This document shows positions 14,259-21,409 of a DNA stretch of 31,619 bases, one piece after another (within the stretch, counting starts at the first letter, position 1; the number at the start of each line of letters is the position of its first letter). Under the pieces are notes generated by a model that saw only the letters and a list, made by a program, of their open reading frames with translations, was not told the origin of the DNA and did no database searches. Source of the DNA: a virus; the IMG/VR virus record IMGVR_UViG_3300021085_000127, positions 1 to 31,619 of that record. One strand, written 5' to 3'. The translations under genes were made by a program, and so were the position numbers.

Positions 14259-15974
14259 ATGATAAATTTTAGAAAACTACGGTTTAAAAACTTCCTGTCT
14301 ACAGGAAACAATTTTACAGAGATAGCATTCGACACAACTCCGACCACATTGGTGGTGGGTCATAACGGTGCGGGTAAGTCAACTATGTTGGATGCCCTGT
14401 CGTTTGGTCTATTCGGTAAACCACATCGAAAGATATCTAAAAACCAACTAATCAACACAATCAATGCCAAGGGTACTTTGGTAGAGGTTGAGTTCTCTAT
14501 TGGTAAACAGAACTATAAAGTTATCCGTGGTATCAAGCCTAATAAGTTTGAAATCTGGGTCAACGGTAATATGGTTAACCAAGACTCTCATGCAAAAGAA
14601 TATCAGTCTATGCTTGAGAAAAACATTCTTATGTTGTCTCACAAATCATTCCACCAGATTGTGGTACTGGGGTCATCATCCTTTGTACCGTTCATGCAGT
14701 TGGCGGGTGGTTCTAGACGTGAGGTGATTGAGGACTTACTTGATATCAACATGTTCTCTAAGATGAACGGACTTCTCAAAGAGAAGATGTCTATTCTTAA
14801 AGACCAGATTGGTAACAACGTTCATCAACTAAATTTGGTTGACACTAAGATTAATTCACAGAAGAAGTATCTGCGTGACCTGAGTGAGATTACTGCGTAT
14901 CAGAAGAACGAGAAACTGGCGAGTATCAAAAGTCTACAGAGTGACATCCGTGAACTGAACGAGGCGAACCAAAAAGTTTCACTGGATGTTGCGGAGTCTA
15001 AGTCGGTCACTACTGATATGGTTACGACACAGAAGGAACTGAGTTCTCTGAATGAGTTCGCTGCGGGATTCAAGGCACAACAGAAGGACGTGGTCAAACA
15101 GGCAAAGTTCTTTGAAGATAATGATACCTGTCCTACATGTGACCAACAGATTGATACCAAACTCAAAGAGTGGCACCTGAACAAATGTAAGACCAAAGCG
15201 GGTACTATCGCAAACGCACTAACGTTACACAAGACACGTTCCGAAACTTTAGAAGCCAAGGTTGAGGAACTGGGTAGGGAACTTGAACAGGTTCGTAACT
15301 GGCAATCCAAGGTGGACGCAAACACTCAAGAGATTAGTCGTATCAATCGTAACATTGATAAGTTAAATGATGAAATCTCTCGTATTGATAATGAGAGTGG
15401 TGACATGTCAGAAGCAAACTCTGCACTAGAAGAATTACGTGCAGAGAAAGAAACCCTACAGGAAACGAAGTATAAACTCAACGAACAACATTCTTATAAC
15501 CAAGTGTATGCAGAGTTACTAAAAGACACTGGTATCAAGACCAAGATTATTAAACAGTACTTACCAGTCATCAATCAATTGACTAACAAGTACCTACAGA
15601 TTCTAGACTTCTTTGTACACTTTGATTTGGATGAAAGTTTCGTAGAGACTATTCGTTCAAGACATCGTGATAACTTTTCGTATGACTCATTCTCTGAGGG
15701 TGAGAAACAACGGATTGACCTGTCCCTACTATTCACGTGGAGACAGATTGCAAAGATGAAGAATAGTGTGGCCACTAATCTACTAGTCCTTGATGAGACA
15801 TTTGACTCGTCACTGGATGAAGAGGGTATCGAAAACCTCATGAAGATTATCTCTACACTAGGTGAGGATACAAACGTGTTTGTTATCTCACACAAGAGTG
15901 AACTCGAAGATGCACATTTCCATCGTAAGATTGAGTTCGTAAAAGAAAAGAACTTTAGTAAAATAAAAGCTTGA
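14259..15974 (+). CDS. 46: Recombination nuclease subunit gp46 (SbcC/Rad50-like)
   Basis: SMC-like ATPase partner of gp47. 571 residues (T4 gp46 560). Walker A GHNGAGKS at 34-41; Q-loop region near 130; long coiled coils at about 165-285 and 320-415 separated by a zinc hook CPTC (291-294) that dimerises the complex; ABC signature FSEGEKQR (478-485); Walker B LLVLDE (508-513); and a final switch His in VISHKSE. The ATG has no Shine-Dalgarno sequence and sits at the predicted transcription start of the promoter just upstream. The stop codon TGA lies inside the -35 box of the gp45 promoter. Confidence 0.96.
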   Translation: MINFRKLRFKNFLSTGNNFTEIAFDTTPTTLVVGHNGAGKSTMLDALSFGLFGKPHRKISKNQLINTINAKGTLVEVEFSIGKQNYKVIRGIKPNKFEIWVNGNMVNQDSHAKEYQSMLEKNILMLSHKSFHQIVVLGSSSFVPFMQLAGGSRREVIEDLLDINMFSKMNGLLKEKMSILKDQIGNNVHQLNLVDTKINSQKKYLRDLSEITAYQKNEKLASIKSLQSDIRELNEANQKVSLDVAESKSVTTDMVTTQKELSSLNEFAAGFKAQQKDVVKQAKFFEDNDTCPTCDQQIDTKLKEWHLNKCKTKAGTIANALTLHKTRSETLEAKVEELGRELEQVRNWQSKVDANTQEISRINRNIDKLNDEISRIDNESGDMSEANSALEELRAEKETLQETKYKLNEQHSYNQVYAELLKDTGIKTKIIKQYLPVINQLTNKYLQILDFFVHFDLDESFVETIRSRHRDNFSYDSFSEGEKQRIDLSLLFTWRQIAKMKNSVATNLLVLDETFDSSLDEEGIENLMKIISTLGEDTNVFVISHKSELEDAHFHRKIEFVKEKNFSKIKA

Positions 15975-15999
15975 CTTTAAATGAAACCTGTGTTATCAT
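15971..15999 (+). promoter_or_regulatory. Sigma70-type promoter for gp45
   Basis: TTGACT (15971-15976), 17 bp, TATCAT (15994-15999). The TGA within the -35 hexamer is the stop codon of gp46. The leader of about 30 bases carries GAGAGGA before the clamp gene. Confidence 0.8.
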
Positions 16000-16035
16000 A
16001 CACTTTATAAATTAGAAAACCGAGAGGAATATATT

Positions 16036-16713
16036 ATGGAATTATCCGATACAACGTTGAACGTTCTCAAGAACTATTCAACAATTAACCCCAACATTGT
16101 TATCACTGAAGGTAGCACTGTGAAGACAATCTCCGTTGCACGGAACGTCTTATCTAAAGCTGAACTCACCGAAGAGTTCCCTGCCTCATTTGGCATCTAT
16201 GACCTGACAGAGTTTCTAAACGTTCTGTCATTGGTTGACTCACCACGACTCAAGTTCGAGAAGGACTATGTGACTGTGGGTGATTCTACTGGTCGTTCCT
16301 CAGTGAAGTACTTCTTCTCTGACCCTGAGATGTTGACATCGCCAGGCAAGGATATCAATATGCCAGATGCGGAAGTTAAGTTTACCCTAGATACTGATAC
16401 GTTGGGTAAAGTAAAACGTGCAGCTGCCGCCCTTGGTCATGATGAGATTTCTATCTCTCCGACTACTGGTGCAGTTCGTCTGTCTGTCATTGATAGTAAA
16501 GACGCAACGTCTAATGCATTCTCTATTGACGTAGAGGGTACATACCCCGATGGAGTTGATTTCAACTTTATCATGAATGTTGCCAACTTAAAGGTTGTCA
16601 ACGAGGACTTTGAGGTAGGTATCAGTTCGAAACTCATCTCACAGTTTACAAGTAAACAATCAGCGATTGAATACTTTATTGCGCTTGAAAAATCATCGAC
16701 ATACGGAGCATAA
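16036..16713 (+). CDS. 45: Sliding clamp gp45
   Basis: DNA polymerase processivity clamp, a trimer ring in T4 that also activates gp55-dependent late transcription. 225 residues (T4 gp45 228). Recognised by the N-terminal MELSDTTLNVLKNYSTINPNIVI, the DLTEFLNVLSL segment, SSVKYFFSDPEML, the interdomain stretch and the C-terminal IEYFIALEKSS, together with its position before gp44. GAGAGGA precedes the ATG. Partners gp44/gp62 (loader), gp43 (polymerase) and gp55 are all in the window. Confidence 0.96.
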   Translation: MELSDTTLNVLKNYSTINPNIVITEGSTVKTISVARNVLSKAELTEEFPASFGIYDLTEFLNVLSLVDSPRLKFEKDYVTVGDSTGRSSVKYFFSDPEMLTSPGKDINMPDAEVKFTLDTDTLGKVKRAAAALGHDEISISPTTGAVRLSVIDSKDATSNAFSIDVEGTYPDGVDFNFIMNVANLKVVNEDFEVGISSKLISQFTSKQSAIEYFIALEKSSTYGA

Positions 16714-16715
16714 CA

Positions 16716-16931
16716 ATGGCAAAACCACAAGCAAACCAAAAAGACCACTCATCAATCTACGAACTCGGTAATAGAGTTTCCCGAAGTACAGTTGCAGTAA
16801 TTGATACTGTTGTACAACGTGGTGGATTTAAGGGTGAAGAACTATCAACCATTGGTCAACTAAGAGACCAAGCAGTTCAGATTATTCAACTCTGTGAAGA
16901 GTATCAGTCTGAACAAGGCGTTGAAGAGTAA
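16716..16931 (+). CDS. Small conserved-type protein between gp45 and gp44
   Basis: 71 residues, starting two bases after the clamp stop, so probably cotranscribed and coupled. Largely helical: STVAVIDTVVQRGGFKGEEL and LRDQAVQIIQLCEEYQ. No catalytic motif. I do not recognise a named family with certainty, although similar short genes occur beside gp45 in marine T4-like phages. In T4 a polymerase-binding protein gene (rpbA) lies near gp45, but no sequence relation is evident. It is the last gene before a terminator. Confidence 0.72.
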   Translation: MAKPQANQKDHSSIYELGNRVSRSTVAVIDTVVQRGGFKGEELSTIGQLRDQAVQIIQLCEEYQSEQGVEE

Positions 16932-16952
16932 ACGTTACGTTCCTCGTGACGT
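16932..16952 (+). other. Hairpin directly after stop codon
   Basis: ACGTTAC (16932-16938) pairs with GTGACGT (16946-16952), allowing one G-U, around a 7-base loop. It touches the stop codon on one side and the terminator stem on the other, so it may protect the 3' end of the gp45 mRNA or assist termination. Confidence 0.5.
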
Positions 16953-16993
16953 GGGGGTGTGAGAGTTCCTTTCCTCTCCACCCCCGAATTTTT
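16953..16993 (+). terminator. Rho-independent terminator after gp45 unit
   Basis: A 12-bp stem, GGGGGTG plus GAGAG (one bulged T) with CTCTC plus CACCCCC (16953-16985), around an 8-base pyrimidine-rich loop, followed by AATTTTT. It separates the gp45 transcript from the gp44 promoter three bases later. Confidence 0.87.
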
Positions 16994-16995
16994 AC

Positions 16996-17024
16996 TTGAC
17001 TTTTTGTTTCATATAATGTACAAT
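16996..17024 (+). promoter_or_regulatory. Sigma70-type promoter for gp44
   Basis: TTGACT (16996-17001), 17 bp, TACAAT (17019-17024), directly after the terminator. A TATAAT at 17012 is also present but only 10 bp from the -35 box. The leader to gp44 at 17063 carries TGGAGA. Confidence 0.8.
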
Positions 17025-17062
17025 GTACAACTTATGAAACACTTTTTAATTATGGAGACTAT

Positions 17063-18001
17063 ATGTCTAACGAATTCCTCTGGGTGGAGAAGTATCGCCC
17101 ACACCTAGTCCAAGACACTATTCTTAGTGAGGACGCAAAGACTACATTCCAATCTATTGTAGACTCTGGAGAAATCCCAAACATGATGTTCACTGGTACT
17201 GCGGGTACTGGTAAAACCACAATCGCTCGTGCGATATGTGACGAACTAGGACTTGACTATATTGTCATCAACGGTTCGGAAGAAGGGAACATCGACACCC
17301 TACGTGGTAAAATCAAACAGTTCGCCTCATCCGTTTCTCTCTCAGGCGGTTACAAGGTTGTTATCCTTGATGAGGCGGACTACCTTAATGCACAGTCAAC
17401 CCAACCCGCACTGCGTGGTTTTATCGAAGAGTTCTCTCAGAACTGTCGATTCATTCTGACTTGCAACTTTAAGAACAAAGTAATCGAACCCCTACACTCT
17501 CGTTGTAGTGTGTATGAGTTCAACACGTCCAAGAAAATCATGGCAAGTTTGTGTGGTCAGTTCATGACCCGACTACAAACTATCCTTGATGGTGAGGGTG
17601 TGACCTATAACAATGATGTCATTGCTGGACTGATTGGTAAGTATGCACCAGACTGGAGACGTGTACTCAACGAGGCACAACGTCATTCTATCTCTGGTAA
17701 ATTGGAAACTGGAGTACTCATTAATGATAGTAATGGTAACTACAGTGGTCTTTTCCAATCATTAAAGAACAAGGACTTCAAGAAGATGCGTAGTTGGGTG
17801 GTCAACAATATGGACACCGAACCAGCCGCAGTCTTCCGTGGCATCTATGATGCGATGGAAGGTAATGTACAACCCCAATCCATCCCCCAACTGGTATTGA
17901 TTCTCGCTGATTATCAATACAAGAATGCCTTCGTTGCAGACCACGAACTAAACCTCGTTGCTTGTCTGACCGAGTGTATGGCAAATGTGGAGTTTTTATA
18001 A
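17063..18001 (+). CDS. 44: Clamp loader large subunit gp44
   Basis: AAA+ ATPase that, as a gp44(4):gp62(1) complex, opens and loads the gp45 clamp. 312 residues (T4 gp44 319). Walker A GTAGTGKTT at 45-53, Walker B/DEAD box LDEADYLN (102-109), sensor 1 around LTCNFKNK, and the arginine-finger motif SRC at 146-148. The N-terminal LWVEKYRPHLVQD is typical of replication factor C-like small subunits. It has its own promoter and TGGAGA ribosome site. The usual partner gp62 is not next to it but four genes downstream. Confidence 0.96.
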   Translation: MSNEFLWVEKYRPHLVQDTILSEDAKTTFQSIVDSGEIPNMMFTGTAGTGKTTIARAICDELGLDYIVINGSEEGNIDTLRGKIKQFASSVSLSGGYKVVILDEADYLNAQSTQPALRGFIEEFSQNCRFILTCNFKNKVIEPLHSRCSVYEFNTSKKIMASLCGQFMTRLQTILDGEGVTYNNDVIAGLIGKYAPDWRRVLNEAQRHSISGKLETGVLINDSNGNYSGLFQSLKNKDFKKMRSWVVNNMDTEPAAVFRGIYDAMEGNVQPQSIPQLVLILADYQYKNAFVADHELNLVACLTECMANVEFL

Positions 18002-18004
18002 ATA
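17997..18004 (+). promoter_or_regulatory. Possible late promoter TATAAATA at end of gp44
   Basis: An exact late-promoter octamer overlaps the gp44 stop codon and precedes the 58-residue membrane gene by about 24 bases. One or two chance copies are expected on one strand of a window this size, so it needs a transcript end to prove it. Confidence 0.4.
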
Positions 18005-18027
18005 CCTTTGTCGAAACTGGAGACAAG

Positions 18028-18204
18028 ATGTTGAAGAAATGGTGGAGGATTTGGGCTAAAAGTCTTGGTGAGAAAGTCGGTGAGACTGACCAACAAGCAA
18101 ACACCATAGCAGTCATTCGGACTGTTTGGTGGTTAACACACATGGCAACATGTATTTTTATTATTTTAAATGCGATAGCAAATCACGGTTGGAACTTATT
18201 ATGA
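18028..18204 (+). CDS. Small membrane protein
   Basis: 58 residues starting MLKKWWRIWAKSLGEKVGE: an amphipathic Trp/Lys-rich N-terminus, a polar middle, and one transmembrane helix (about residues 29-51). The ATG at 18028 has CTGGAGA upstream; the longer frame from 17962 would overlap gp44. Its stop overlaps the next start as ATGA. Function unknown. Confidence 0.72.
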   Translation: MLKKWWRIWAKSLGEKVGETDQQANTIAVIRTVWWLTHMATCIFIILNAIANHGWNLL

Positions 18205-18569
18205 GTGGATTTTATCAAGAACAAGTAGAACAGTTCATGATGCAAGGGGAACAGACGTTCCCCCAAGATATCAAATCGGACATGGCAGACCTGTACATGT
18301 CTTTAATCACAGAAGAATACAACGAGACATGGGAAGCGTTCCATAAACGAGACATCGTAGAAGTTGCGGATGGTCTTGCGGATATGGTATGGGTCATCAT
18401 GGGTATGGCTTCGGTACTGAATATTCCGTTCGATGCCGTCTGGAACGAAGTCCGTGCATCCAATATGTCTAAGTTTGTTGATGGTAAAGTTGTCAAGGAT
18501 GACAACGGTAAAATTATGAAACCTGACGGATACTTCCGTCCAAACATTGCGAAGGTGTTAAATGATTAA
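18201..18569 (+). CDS. MazG-like NTP pyrophosphohydrolase
   Basis: 122 residues of the all-alpha NTP-pyrophosphatase superfamily (MazG/HisE/dUTPase-2 like), which hydrolyses nucleoside triphosphates to monophosphates. The metal motif is clear: ITEEYNETWEAF gives E38, E39 and E42, and EVADGLADMVWVIMG gives E54, D57 and D61, the E-x-x-E...E-x-x-D pattern. GYFRPNIAKVL ends the domain. I start at ATG 18201, overlapping the previous stop. It neighbours dCMP deaminase, pointing to nucleotide-pool control; phage MazG proteins have also been linked to alarmone handling, not shown here. Confidence 0.85.
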   Translation: MSGFYQEQVEQFMMQGEQTFPQDIKSDMADLYMSLITEEYNETWEAFHKRDIVEVADGLADMVWVIMGMASVLNIPFDAVWNEVRASNMSKFVDGKVVKDDNGKIMKPDGYFRPNIAKVLND

Positions 18570-18762
18570 ATATATCAGACACACTGACACTCTTGAAGAG
18601 TGCCTCAGTACAGACGAATATGGTAACAAGATTCACAAAGCAAGTGGTGAGTATGTTATTGTTGTTGAACCAAGTAAAGAACTCCCTGAGTATAAACCTA
18701 TGTCATTGACCAAGTTCGGTGGTGAGTGGGTTCCTATGCAGATGGAATTCGATTTTGGATAA
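18562..18762 (+). CDS. Small hypothetical protein
   Basis: 66 residues, unrecognised, with two clusters of alternating hydrophobic residues (EYVIVVEPS) suggesting a small beta fold and an acidic, aromatic tail (MQMEFDFG). The C-terminal M-Q-M-E-F-D-F resembles a clamp-binding peptide (Q-x-x-h-x-x-F-F), which is speculative. It overlaps the MazG-like gene by eight bases and dCMP deaminase by eight. Confidence 0.65.
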   Translation: MIKYIRHTDTLEECLSTDEYGNKIHKASGEYVIVVEPSKELPEYKPMSLTKFGGEWVPMQMEFDFG

Positions 18763-19234
18763 GTGGGATAACGCACATCTAGAAACTGCAAAGGTCTATG
18801 CCGAGTTATCATCTGCTCGAAGGATGAAGGTAGGGTGTGTAATTGTAAAGGATAACCGTATAATCTCTATTGGATACAACGGTATGCCAGCTGGATGGGA
18901 TAATAACTGCGAACACGAAATAAAATCTGGTAACACTGGATACGGTAGACAACTCAAAACTAAGGAAGAGGTAATACATGCGGAATCGAATGCAATCACG
19001 AAGGTTGCAAAATCAACGGAATCGGCGGAGGGTGCAGTTCTATACTCAACGTGTGCTCCCTGTATCGACTGTGCCAAACTCATCCACCAAAGTGGAATCA
19101 CACGAGTTGTTTACGGACATAACTACAAATCAGAAGAAGGATTGACTTTCCTTGATAAGTGTGGTATAGTACTGGAAACAACCGAAGATACTGACCCTAG
19201 TGACTTACCTTGGAAACGGAGAATATTTCCCTAA
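18755..19234 (+). CDS. cd: dCMP deaminase
   Basis: Zinc-dependent deoxycytidylate deaminase, converting dCMP to dUMP for thymidylate synthesis. About 159 residues from the TTG at 18755 (MDKWDNAHLETAKVYAELS). Catalytic HAE at 75-77 and CAPCIDC at 100-106 supply the zinc ligands and proton-shuttle Glu; VGCVIVKDNRIISIGYNGMPAGWDN is the classic dCMP-deaminase N-terminal signature. No ATG fits; the TTG overlaps the previous stop codon. The dUMP formed can be methylated by ThyX, whose gene starts at 31473. Its stop overlaps the gp62 start. Confidence 0.92.
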   Translation: MDKWDNAHLETAKVYAELSSARRMKVGCVIVKDNRIISIGYNGMPAGWDNNCEHEIKSGNTGYGRQLKTKEEVIHAESNAITKVAKSTESAEGAVLYSTCAPCIDCAKLIHQSGITRVVYGHNYKSEEGLTFLDKCGIVLETTEDTDPSDLPWKRRIFP

Positions 19235-19611
19235 TGAACCCTTTTGATTATGTAAATGCGATTAACTATTCCAAGAAAGATATCATGGTGACCCGTGAAG
19301 ATGAGAAGGCTTATGCCTCTTTCATGGTCAATCGTTCACTATCTTATTTCTCGGACACGGTAGCTATCGCCAATGAGATGAACAAGAACCACCACATAGA
19401 CTCCCGTCTACAATTCTCGTTTCTTATAAATATAATTAGGAAACGAAAACGTTTCTCTAAATGGGTAAAACCTGAAATAGAAAATGACCTTGAGTCGGTG
19501 AAAACATATTATGGATATAGTAATGAAAAGGCACGCCAAATACTATCCCTTTTATCACCTTCCCAAATCAAAACAATAAAGGAAAAGGTGAATAAAGGTG
19601 GAAGAAAATAA
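19234..19611 (+). CDS. 62: Clamp loader small subunit gp62
   Basis: 125 residues, the single gp62 chain of the gp44/gp62 clamp loader; it lacks ATPase motifs. Recognised by MNPFDYVNAINYSKKD, ASFMVNRSLSYFSDTVAIANEMN, KRFSKW and the C-terminal LLSPSQIKTIKE, as in marine T4-like gp62 proteins, which are shorter than T4's 187 residues. The start overlaps the dCMP deaminase stop. It is immediately before regA as in T4, but separated from gp44 by four genes. A TATAAATA occurs inside its coding sequence. Confidence 0.88.
   Translation: MNPFDYVNAINYSKKDIMVTREDEKAYASFMVNRSLSYFSDTVAIANEMNKNHHIDSRLQFSFLINIIRKRKRFSKWVKPEIENDLESVKTYYGYSNEKARQILSLLSPSQIKTIKEKVNKGGRK
19425..19432 (+). promoter_or_regulatory. 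Possible internal late promoter TATAAATA in gp62
   Basis: An exact octamer inside the gp62 coding sequence (codons for L-I-N-I), 205 bases before regA. It may be chance, since Leu-Ile-Asn-Ile codons favour it. Confidence 0.25.
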
Positions 19612-19636
19612 TTTAGTTGCATGGAGTCCGTTGAAT

Positions 19637-20008
19637 ATGCTAGAGATAACTCTAGCTGAACCTGATGACTTCCTCAAAGTTCGTGAAACTCTGACCCGTA
19701 TCGGTGTCGCATCACGTAAAGAAAACAAACTGTTTCAATCATGTCACATCTTGCATAAGCAGGGACGATACTATGTTGTCCATTTTAAAGAACTGTTTAT
19801 CCTTGATGGCAAGAAAGCAAACCTAGAACAATCAGATATCGAAAGACGTAATACTATTGCGACTCTATTATCTGACTGGGGTTTGGTCGAGATTCAAAAC
19901 AAAGAAGTTGCACAAGACTGTGCGCCTCTCAGACAAATTAAAATTATCGGTTATAAAGAGAAGGAAGAGTGGGAACTCTGTCCTAAGTATAATATAGGTA
20001 ATAAATGA
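19637..20008 (+). CDS. regA: Translational repressor RegA
   Basis: RNA-binding repressor that covers the start regions of several early replication mRNAs in T4, including gp44, gp45 and its own. 123 residues from the ATG at 19637 (T4 RegA 122): MLEITLAEPDDFLKVRETLTRIGVAS parallels T4's MIEITLKKPEDFLKVKETLTRMGIA. KLFQSCHILHKQGRYYVVHFKELF and the C-terminal WELCPKYNIGN also match. GGAG sits ten bases upstream of this ATG. A GTG at 19598 would add 13 residues and overlap gp62 but has no support from the family. Confidence 0.95.
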   Translation: MLEITLAEPDDFLKVRETLTRIGVASRKENKLFQSCHILHKQGRYYVVHFKELFILDGKKANLEQSDIERRNTIATLLSDWGLVEIQNKEVAQDCAPLRQIKIIGYKEKEEWELCPKYNIGNK

Positions 20009-20169
20009 GTCAGTGGATATTTGATAAGTTGTCGCCTTATGCTATTCGATTTAGAGAATGGTCTAAGGGTAAGACATGGATACAAATACCGTTGTGGATT
20101 CTTATTGCGTGGATGTTGGGATTCGCTAATCCTTACTGGTGTGTATATCCTGTTTGTTGGATTCAATAA
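20005..20169 (+). CDS. Small membrane protein after regA
   Basis: 54 residues, very rich in Trp (seven). A polar N-terminus (MSQWIFDKLSPYAIRFREWSKGK) leads into one hydrophobic helix, IQIPLWILIAWMLGFA, and a Cys-containing tail. It overlaps regA as ATGA and its last base overlaps the next ATG, so it is translationally coupled on both sides. Function unknown. Confidence 0.65.
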   Translation: MSQWIFDKLSPYAIRFREWSKGKTWIQIPLWILIAWMLGFANPYWCVYPVCWIQ

Positions 20170-20726
20170 TGTTTGAAGAACATAGGGAAGAGATTCGCAA
20201 TAAGAAACACTGGTGGTCTAAGGTAGATATCAACATGTCTTGGAATGATATCATGCCTATGGTCGATACTCATCCAGAGAAACTTTACGATTGGAATCGT
20301 GAGAAACAAAGACTGGGGATGAACTCGTTTCATGAACGAGGTTCTGCACCAACCCTTGCGAAAGACATTGTAAAAGAGATGCGGGAGTTTTTTGTAGACC
20401 CCGCACCAAAGAAGTTTGAATACGAGAAGGGAGCTCCCCAAATCACTAACATTGCGTTTTGTGGGTTTGGTCAGTTCTCTGGTTCGTATCCAAGACATAA
20501 GGACAGTATGGATGTATTTCTTGTCCAAGTAATCAGTGAGTGTAAAATCACTATTGGTTATACGGAAGAACCAACGAATGCAGACCAGATTGTTGTTATG
20601 AAACCAGGCGATTGTGTATATATCCCAAGGGGTACATGGCATCAACTGGAACCATCTGTGTCAAGAGTTACCTTCTCGTTTGGTTTTGAGAGTGACCCTG
20701 ATACAGACCCAAAATACTTTATATAA
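20169..20726 (+). CDS. Cupin/JmjC-like oxygenase-fold protein
   Basis: 185 residues with a double-stranded beta-helix core like JmjC/cupin-8 dioxygenases. RHKDSMDVFLVQV gives an H-x-D pair (H110, D112), followed by a KITIGYTEEP strand, the loop MKPGDCVYIPRGTWHQLEP with distal H158, and a final strand ending in SFGFE. The two His and one Asp would hold Fe(II). Many such proteins hydroxylate protein or small-molecule substrates; nothing shows the substrate here. ATG overlaps the stop of the previous membrane gene. No operon partner is evident downstream; hsp20 has its own long leader. Confidence 0.78.
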   Translation: MFEEHREEIRNKKHWWSKVDINMSWNDIMPMVDTHPEKLYDWNREKQRLGMNSFHERGSAPTLAKDIVKEMREFFVDPAPKKFEYEKGAPQITNIAFCGFGQFSGSYPRHKDSMDVFLVQVISECKITIGYTEEPTNADQIVVMKPGDCVYIPRGTWHQLEPSVSRVTFSFGFESDPDTDPKYFI

Positions 20727-20763
20727 AGCTTGATTTATAGAAATTAATTCTTATATATAGTAG

Positions 20764-20811
20764 CGTGAGAATAATTCTCACGTATGTGAATGCCGTTAAT
20801 CGGGTTCACAT
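20764..20811 (+). promoter_or_regulatory. Twin palindromes in hsp20 leader
   Basis: Two adjacent inverted repeats lie 36-83 bases before the hsp20 start. CGTGAGAAT-A-ATTCTCACG (20764-20782) is a perfect 9-1-9 palindrome. ATGTGAA (20784-20790) with TTCACAT (20805-20811), enclosing CCG-TTAAT-CGG, is a strong hairpin. TTGATT (20730) and TATATA/TATAGT-like sequence just upstream give a poor promoter. The first could be a repressor site, the second an RNA thermometer-like element, but the AGGAGA ribosome site is outside both stems. Confidence 0.55.
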
Positions 20812-20846
20812 CCATCTTGCTAAATTAATATAGGAGATAAAGCAAC

Positions 20847-21263
20847 ATGACAAATCTAAAAGTAGGTAAACAACTTTTTCCACGTTCAGCATTCATTGGT
20901 TTCGACCATCTATTTAACGAACTGGAATACGCAACCAAACACGCTAACGACCATTACCCACCTCACAACATTGTGAAGGTAGGTGAAGACGAGTTCGTTA
21001 TTGAGGTAGCCGTTGCGGGATTCAAACAGGACGAAATAGCTGTTGAACAAAAAGAACGTTCATTGACCATTAGTGGTTCACATGAATCTAGAGACCGTGA
21101 AGTAATTCACAGAGGTATCTCTACAAAAGCGTTCAGGAGACAATTCAGACTTTCTGAGTATGTTCTAGTAACTGGTGCTTCCCTCAAAGACGGTATCCTT
21201 GCAGTTACATTGAAGACTGAAATCCCAAAAGAGAAGCAGCCTCGTAAAATTAAAATCTCTTAA
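20847..21263 (+). CDS. hsp20: Small heat shock protein Hsp20 (IbpA-like)
   Basis: 138-residue alpha-crystallin domain chaperone that holds unfolded proteins. The domain spans about residues 38-130: PPHNIVKVGEDEFVIEVAVAGFKQDEIAVE, then LTISGSHESRD, GISTKAFRRQFRLSEYV, SLKDGILAVTLKTEIP, ending in basic KQPRKIKIS with the I-x-I tail that mediates oligomers. The close likeness to bacterial IbpA is expected; T4-like cyanophages commonly carry this gene. AGGAGA precedes the ATG. The preceding leader has two palindromes, suggesting its own control. It probably helps folding or assembly of virion proteins. Confidence 0.95.
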   Translation: MTNLKVGKQLFPRSAFIGFDHLFNELEYATKHANDHYPPHNIVKVGEDEFVIEVAVAGFKQDEIAVEQKERSLTISGSHESRDREVIHRGISTKAFRRQFRLSEYVLVTGASLKDGILAVTLKTEIPKEKQPRKIKIS

Positions 21264-21279
21264 TTTAAACGAGGAAAAA

Positions 21280-21369
21280 ATGAAAATGACAACCGAAGCC
21301 AAAATGGAGTTGGGGTTGTTTGTAGGAACCATGATGCTCATGGTGATTGCATTGCAACCACTACTCTAG
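21280..21369 (+). CDS. 29-residue membrane peptide
   Basis: A very short frame, MKMTTEAKMELGLFVG..., with one hydrophobic helix (residues 11-27) ending LQPLL. GAGGAAA lies close before the ATG. It sits 17 bases after hsp20 and before a weak hairpin. A good ribosome site and a clean transmembrane helix support translation, but a frame this short can be chance. Confidence 0.45.
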   Translation: MKMTTEAKMELGLFVGTMMLMVIALQPLL

Positions 21370-21376
21370 AAGAGAG

Positions 21377-21400
21377 AAGGGGGTGGGTAACTGCCCCTTT
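21377..21400 (+). terminator. Weak terminator-like hairpin
   Basis: AAGGGG (21377-21382) pairs with CCCCTT (21394-21399) around a 11-base loop, followed only by TTTCATT. It would close the hsp20 unit before the glycosyltransferase-like gene; the poor T-run makes it doubtful. Confidence 0.35.
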
Positions 21401-21409
21401 CATTACAGT

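Noticed and set aside
14900-15325. 141-residue - strand frame rich in Ser/Leu/Cys
   Set aside because: Antisense shadow of the gp46 coiled coil; composition is what Glu/Lys-rich codons give when read backwards.
16003-16012. TATAAATT before gp45 as a late promoter
   Set aside because: One mismatch to TATAAATA in an AT-rich leader that already has a good sigma70-type promoter; not enough to call.
20163-20645. 160-residue open frame on the - strand
   Set aside because: Lies fully opposite the cupin-like gene, which has motifs and coupled neighbours; the antisense frame has no ribosome site or recognisable domain.
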